Of a DNA stretch of 9,001 nucleotides, positions 6,471 to 9,001 are shown piece by piece (positions within the stretch are counted from its first letter, which is position 1; the number at the start of each line of letters is the position of its first letter). The DNA is from JAGOBX01 sp017999075 [NCBI: Candidatus Babelota bacterium] (GTDB lineage: Bacteria > JAGOBX01), in the NCBI GenBank assembly GCA_017999075.1, contig JAGOBX010000117.1, forward strand, positions 1 through 9,001, in the 5' to 3' direction. A program made the position numbers and the translations under genes. The notes under the pieces are model-generated. The model saw nothing but the letters and a program-made list of their open reading frames with translations, did no database searches and was not told the DNA's origin.

Positions 6471-7390
6471 CTATATTCCAACATATTTGTTAAACATTTT
6501 TTTGATTTTTCCGATATTTTCAGGTCAAGCGCAATTTCATATTTTTCATATTTCAAACAATTATATACATCTGTCAATTCTGTAAGTTTCATTGTTTTGC
6601 ATTCAAGAGATGATTCTACCGGATAATATTTTTTCTCTGGTATTTCCTTAACTAATCTATGAATAATTCCGGGTTCAGTCGCAATTATAAATTCTAACGA
6701 TTCAGATTGTTTGATATAATTAATCATTCCTTCAGTGGATAACACAGCGTCAGCCGCCTCTATAGTTTCTAAAGGACACTCAGGATGAGCTATAACTTCC
6801 GCATTAGGATATTTTAATTTTGTGGATTTTATTTTATCAATTGTTATCTGATTATGCACATAACAGTATCCGTCAAATAATATCAGTTTTTTCCCTGTTT
6901 TTTTTTCACAATATGCTCCAAGATTCTTGTCAGGAATAAATATTATATGTTCATTTTTAATATTTTCAATAATTTTAACGGCATTTCCTGAAGCACAGCA
7001 TATATCTGATAATGCTTTAACTTCGGCATTAGTATTAACATAAGCCACGACTATAGCTTTTGGAAATCTATTTTTTAATTTTTCCAGTTCAGCAGCGCTT
7101 ATCATATTTGCCATAGGACAACCAGCGTCAAATCTCGGTATCAATACTTTTTTATCCGGAGATAATATTTTTGCGGTTTCCGCCATAAAAGTAACTCCGC
7201 AGAACACTATCATATCGGAGTCTGTATCTGCAGCTTTCCTGGATAAAAATAATGAATCTCCTACAAAATCAGCAATTTCCTGAATTTCTTTTCTTTGATA
7301 GTTGTGCGCCAGAATCACAGCATTTTTTTCATCTGCAACACGCCTTATTGATTTTTGAAGAGTTTCAAAAGTTTCATTTACATTATTCAT
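6467..7390 (-). CDS. nadA: Quinolinate synthase (NadA)
   Basis: [4Fe-4S] enzyme that condenses iminoaspartate with dihydroxyacetone phosphate to quinolinate in de novo NAD synthesis. The 307 residues match the shorter NadA form. Motifs are AHNYQ (28-32), FCGVTFMAETAKIL (63-76), AYVNTNAEVKA (116-126), PDKNLGAY (153-160), HPECP (202-206), STEGM (218-222) and ATEPG (237-241). By position relative to known NadA proteins the cluster ligands are Cys91 (AGCPMAN), Cys176 (DGYCYVH) and Cys264 (ECKTMK); all three are present. ATG at 7390 is the only usual start in frame but has no Shine-Dalgarno. nadB and nadC are not in the window, so it stands alone here. Confidence 0.97.
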   Translation of the reverse strand: MNNVNETFETLQKSIRRVADEKNAVILAHNYQRKEIQEIADFVGDSLFLSRKAADTDSDMIVFCGVTFMAETAKILSPDKKVLIPRFDAGCPMANMISAAELEKLKNRFPKAIVVAYVNTNAEVKALSDICCASGNAVKIIENIKNEHIIFIPDKNLGAYCEKKTGKKLILFDGYCYVHNQITIDKIKSTKLKYPNAEVIAHPECPLETIEAADAVLSTEGMINYIKQSESLEFIIATEPGIIHRLVKEIPEKKYYPVESSLECKTMKLTELTDVYNCLKYEKYEIALDLKISEKSKKCLTNMLEYS

Positions 7391-7402
7391 TTTCGAATTA
7401 TA
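7391..7402 (-). promoter_or_regulatory. Possible -10 box giving a leaderless nadA transcript
   Basis: A perfect TATAAT (7397-7402, minus strand) is followed by TCGAAA and then directly by the nadA ATG, so the predicted transcript start coincides with the A of ATG. The -35 region is poor. A competing promoter, TTGGCG with TATATT 16 bases downstream, can be read further upstream near 7460-7490, so the assignment is tentative. Confidence 0.35.
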
Positions 7403-7561
7403 ATTTTTCTGTATTCTGGAAATGATCCCAAAAATATTTTATATTTTTTTCAAAAATTATTTATCGCTTATAAATATATAATTTTTGTAAAAAACGCCAA
7501 AATATCCATTTGGAAATATTGCCATTCCATTCTATTTTTTAAAGTGTACGATTTTATTTAA

Positions 7562-7575
7562 ACATTTTAAAATGT
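7562..7575. repeat. Perfect 14-base palindrome, operator-like
   Basis: ACATTTTAAAATGT reads the same on both strands. It lies 20 bases beyond the HU terminator in the 204-base nadA upstream gap. The size and symmetry suit a dimeric repressor, but it is some 170 bases from the nadA start and AT-rich DNA makes such palindromes fairly common. The rest of the 7403-7561 gap shows no ORF I would call. Confidence 0.35.
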
Positions 7576-7594
7576 CAATTTTTTTTTAATTTTC

Positions 7595-7632
7595 AAAAAA
7601 AAAGCCGCTGGTGTCATTTCGACAGCAGCGGC
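7595..7632 (-). terminator. Intrinsic terminator of the HU-like gene
   Basis: GCCGCTG (7604-7610) pairs with CAGCGGC (7626-7632). After one G/G mismatch the inner TGTC/GACA pairs close an ATTTC loop. On the minus strand the stem is followed at once by nine T (7595-7603). It begins 52 bases after the HU stop. It is the only GC-rich hairpin with a full T-run in the window. Confidence 0.93.
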
Positions 7633-7684
7633 CCAGCCGTTTATGCTAATATGCTAAATAACTTTTTATGGTTAAAATTCCCGC

Positions 7685-8032
7685 TTATTTGGATAATTTG
7701 GCTTTTTTGCAGCTTTCTTTGAAAGCTTTGTTAAAAGAAACTTTAGGAACTTTTGTTGCAGGTTTTGCAGCAATAGTAATTTCCTGTCCTGTCAAAGGAT
7801 TACGACCTTTTCTTTTTGGAGACGCAGGTCTAACTTTAACAAATATTTTTCCAAAATTACCAACCGGAACTCTTGCGCCGCTTAATACGCCGGCGTTAAC
7901 AACTTCCAAATAATCTTCGATAACAGATTTAGCTTTAGCTTTAGGTATTTCACCTTTAGAAGCTACATACGCTACCATTGAATTGAAAGTGAACTTTTCC
8001 GGTAACTTAACTTTTGCTACTGCCTTTGCCAT
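7685..8032 (-). CDS. HU/IHF-family DNA-binding protein
   Basis: Nucleoid-associated protein that bends and compacts DNA as a dimer. The 115 residues are longer than the usual 90 or so. The HU signature is clear at VGNFGKIFVKVRP (57-69) followed by KGRNPLTGQEI (75-85); Pro79 is the residue that intercalates into DNA in the family. The N-terminal helical part (1-50) is divergent and extended by roughly 12 residues, beginning with MAKAVAKVKLPEK, and the C-terminus ends in a Lys-rich tail (101-115). Two Lys-rich ends should add DNA affinity. ATG at 8032 has a perfect AGGAGG (8041-8046) eight bases upstream. It has its own promoters and a strong terminator, as expected for an abundant protein. HU versus IHF cannot be decided. 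Confidence 0.92.
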   Translation of the reverse strand: MAKAVAKVKLPEKFTFNSMVAYVASKGEIPKAKAKSVIEDYLEVVNAGVLSGARVPVGNFGKIFVKVRPASPKRKGRNPLTGQEITIAAKPATKVPKVSFNKAFKESCKKAKLSK

Positions 8033-8090
8033 AAAAAAATCCTCCTAACCAAATAATTTACAGGAACAAAAAATCCCTGTTTTTAAAGGA

Positions 8091-8118
8091 ATTATATATG
8101 TTTTAATAAAAAAAGCAA
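8091..8118 (-). promoter_or_regulatory. Proximal promoter of the HU-like gene
   Basis: On the minus strand TTGCTT (8113-8118) and a perfect TATAAT (8091-8096) are 16 bases apart. Transcription would begin near 8084 and give a leader of about 50 bases. The leader contains ACAGG/CCTGT arms (8060-8064 and 8076-8080) that could form a small hairpin just ahead of the ribosome binding site. Confidence 0.5.
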
Positions 8119-8147
8119 ATATTTTTTTTATTATTTTATTATTTTTT

Positions 8148-8162
8148 CCTGTATTTTACAGG
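8148..8162. repeat. CCTGTA-TTT-TACAGG inverted repeat upstream of the HU-like gene
   Basis: A six-base perfect inverted repeat with a three-base centre. The same half-site words recur at 8060-8064 (ACAGG) and 8076-8080 (CCTGT). TTTACAGG is repeated exactly at 8057-8064 and 8155-8162. The four half-sites flank the proximal promoter, as paired operator sites would. Confidence 0.4.
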
Positions 8163-8168
8163 GTTTGG

Positions 8169-8197
8169 AAAATACGGCATCACTAAAACCCAATCAA
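8169..8197 (-). promoter_or_regulatory. Possible distal promoter of the HU-like gene
   Basis: On the minus strand TTGATT (8192-8197) and TATTTT (8169-8174) are 17 bases apart. The -35 hexamer matches the three other promoters called here, but the -10 is weaker. Together with 8091-8118 it would make a tandem pair. The rest of this 320-base divergent gap (8033-8352) holds AT-rich runs and no gene I can support. Confidence 0.35.
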
Positions 8198-8278
8198 AAA
8201 CGCTTATTTTTTGGTACAATATGAATTACAAATCAGACACAGCTAAATCTTAATCTCAAAAAAATAAAAAAAAATATA

Positions 8279-8306
8279 TTGACAAAAAATAAAATAAATA
8301 TAAAAT
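8279..8306 (+). promoter_or_regulatory. Consensus-like promoter of the repeat lipoprotein gene
   Basis: A perfect TTGACA (8279-8284) and TAAAAT (8301-8306) are 16 bases apart, followed by an AT-rich leader of about 40 bases. The leader ends in GAGGAGGGA (8338-8346) seven bases before ATG. Both signals are strong, so high expression is expected. Confidence 0.7.
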
Positions 8307-8352
8307 TACTTCAGAATTATTTTTTATTCCGAAAAAAGAGGAGGGATATTAA

Positions 8353-8598
8353 ATGTTGAAAAAAATAATTGCTTTAGGATTAATTGCAATTTTAGCTGTC
8401 AGCTTTGCTCTTGTAGGTTGTTCAAAACAAGAAGAAGCAGCTCCTGCTGCTGATCAAGCTGCTCCGGCTGCTGATGCTCCGGCTGCTCCGGCTGCTGATG
8501 CTCCAGCTGCTCCGGCTGCTGACGCTCCGGCTGCTCCTGCTGCTGATGCTCCAGCTGCTCCGGCTGCTGATGCTCCGGCTGCTGCTCCGGCAAAATAA
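8353..8598 (+). CDS. Small lipoprotein with Ala-Pro-Asp octapeptide repeat
   Basis: An 81-residue protein with a classic lipoprotein signal: MLKK, hydrophobic core 5-19, lipobox LVGC with lipidation at Cys23. The mature part has a short polar start (SKQEE, 24-28) and then only Ala, Pro, Asp and one Gln before a final Lys. Four exact copies of APAAPAAD occupy residues 42-73 (bases 8476-8571, four 24-base units that differ only at third codon positions). No catalytic or globular domain is present, so it is probably a membrane-anchored extended spacer or surface coat. The unit length is a multiple of three, so slippage would change length without breaking the frame. The repeat is GC-rich within AT-rich DNA. 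Promoter and ribosome binding site are both strong. Family not recognised. Confidence 0.88.
   Translation: MLKKIIALGLIAILAVSFALVGCSKQEEAAPAADQAAPAADAPAAPAADAPAAPAADAPAAPAADAPAAPAADAPAAAPAK
8476..8571 (+). repeat. Four tandem 24-base units inside the lipoprotein gene
   Basis: The units encode APAAPAAD. They are built mainly from GCT and CCG/CCA/CCT codons and differ from each other only at synonymous positions (GAT/GAC, CCG/CCA/CCT). A partial fifth unit follows and a diverged copy precedes. Confidence 0.88.
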
Positions 8599-8643
8599 TG
8601 TAATACATTATTATTTGCAATTAGTGAAAAACTGCCGCAGTTT
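8594..8643 (+). terminator. Possible terminator region of the lipoprotein gene
   Basis: Two hairpins follow the coding region. AATAATGTA/TACATTATT (8594-8612) includes the stop codon and is AT-only apart from one G-C pair. AAACTG-CCG-CAGTTT (8629-8643) is more stable, but only a short T-rich run follows. The long hairpin at 8703-8750 could also end this transcript. Confidence 0.4.
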
Positions 8644-8702
8644 GATTAACAATAATATTGATTTCAAACTTCGGTATGTTTTTCGAGCTATAAATTTTGA
8701 AC

Positions 8703-8750
8703 TGACCGTAATGATATATTTTATTATATAAAAATATTTCGTTACGGTCA
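8703..8750. other. Long 20-bp-arm hairpin just upstream of the radical SAM gene
   Basis: Arms 8703-8722 and 8731-8750 pair at 18 Watson-Crick positions plus one G-U pair, with a single mismatch (8715/8738) and an eight-base loop. The outer nine bases, TGACCGTAA/TTACGGTCA, are perfect and carry most of the GC. It ends eight bases before the ATG at 8759 and is followed by a U-rich TTATTATTAT. It may be a terminator for the lipoprotein transcript, an operator, or an RNA structure in the next gene's leader. Confidence 0.7.
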
Positions 8751-8758
8751 TTATTATT

Positions 8759-9001
8759 ATGAATTCCTTATTATTAATAACTCCGCCTTTTGTAAATCCT
8801 AATTGTCCGTATCCTGCCACGTATTTATTGGCTGGTTATTTAAAAAATTCATTCGATAATCTGAACATACTTCAAAAAGATTTATCAGTTGAGCTATTAA
8901 ATAGAATATTTTCTTCTAAAACATTAAAAAAAATATTTAATTTATCAAAAAAAAATATTATAAATATTCATTCAGATGAAAGATTGTCTAAAATAAAAAA
9001 A
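8759..9001 (+). CDS. Radical SAM protein with B12-binding-type N-terminus, cut by window edge
   Basis: Eighty-one residues are open from ATG 8759 to the window end. The N-terminus, LLLITPPF (4-11) then PNCPYPATYLLAGYLK (14-29) and QKDLSVELLNRIF (39-51), resembles the start of a family of cobalamin-binding-type radical SAM proteins that carry a PYPAT...YLxGFL segment followed by a DLxIEL segment. The CxxxCxxC cluster motif would come later and is not visible, so the reaction cannot be named. No Shine-Dalgarno precedes the start; only TTATTATT lies between it and the long hairpin. The frame is open upstream to a TAA at 8729 but with no ATG, GTG or TTG. The gene is Lys/Asn/Ile-rich and AT-biased like its neighbours. 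Confidence 0.72.
   Translation, partial: MNSLLLITPPFVNPNCPYPATYLLAGYLKNSFDNLNILQKDLSVELLNRIFSSKTLKKIFNLSKKNIINIHSDERLSKIKK

Noticed and set aside
7668-7913. Plus-strand open frame opposite the HU gene
   Set aside because: Shadow frame; the minus-strand HU reading has the family motif, Shine-Dalgarno and terminator.
8221-8253. Ten-codon plus-strand frame between the HU and lipoprotein genes
   Set aside because: No Shine-Dalgarno, and it lies upstream of the lipoprotein promoter; probably chance.
8476-8571. CRISPR-like array
   Set aside because: The repeats are contiguous without spacers and encode a regular peptide, so this is a coding tandem repeat.
8399-8620. Minus-strand Gln/Pro/Glu-rich open frame opposite the lipoprotein
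   Set aside because: It is the reverse-complement shadow of the GCT/CCG repeat; it has no ribosome binding site, and the plus-strand frame has promoter, Shine-Dalgarno and lipobox.
8474-8731. Plus-strand Leu/Arg-rich open frame overlapping the lipoprotein repeat
   Set aside because: A frame-shifted reading of the same repeat; no plausible start signal.
8611-8820. Minus-strand open frame overlapping the radical SAM start
   Set aside because: It reads through the long hairpin and the start of the better-supported plus-strand radical SAM gene, and shows no domain.

Overview
The window is AT-rich bacterial chromosome with compact gene spacing, AGGAGG-type ribosome binding sites and a mix of ATG, GTG and TTG starts. 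Gene content (class I fumarase, a 2[4Fe-4S] ferredoxin, Fe-S quinolinate synthase, a radical SAM protein) fits an anaerobic or oxygen-sensitive lifestyle. A lipobox lipoprotein and single-pass membrane proteins are present. The phylum cannot be fixed from the sequence alone; the unusual HU protein and the ferredoxin after frr suggest a lineage away from the standard model organisms.

Layout, reading the minus strand from right to left. An HU-like DNA-binding gene (7685-8032) ends at the best intrinsic terminator in the window (7595-7632). nadA (6467-7390) follows as its own unit, without a visible Shine-Dalgarno. Next is a TPR membrane protein (5246-6379) with its own promoter, a two-helix membrane protein (4923-5183), and an McsA-like zinc/UVR-motif protein (4330-4923) that overlaps it by one base (TGATG). 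A new promoter (4232-4260) then drives the translation/UMP operon rpsB-tsf-pyrH-frr, which ends with a small ferredoxin (707-874). After a 220-base gap carrying inverted repeats and a near-consensus promoter (529-557), a small membrane/coiled-coil protein (277-486) leads into the alpha part of class I fumarase (1-267, cut by the window edge). The fumarase gene has a GTG start and no ATG.

Plus strand, right end. A TTGACA-type promoter and a strong ribosome binding site drive a lipoprotein (8353-8598) whose mature part is almost only an Ala/Pro/Asp repeat of eight residues. An imperfect 20-bp-arm hairpin (8703-8750) sits directly before the start of a radical SAM/B12-type protein (8759 onward, cut by the window edge).

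How the genes work together: rpsB, tsf and frr supply ribosome assembly, elongation and recycling, and pyrH makes UDP for nucleotide supply. The three units before it are separate functions (nucleoid, NAD synthesis, membrane/zinc proteins). Most of the window is ordinary housekeeping DNA. I see no mobile element, CRISPR array, tRNA or rRNA, and no convincing new multi-gene system. The most distinctive items are the repeat-only lipoprotein, the long hairpin at the radical SAM start, the single in-frame stop between the small membrane protein and fumarase, and the possible leaderless nadA.
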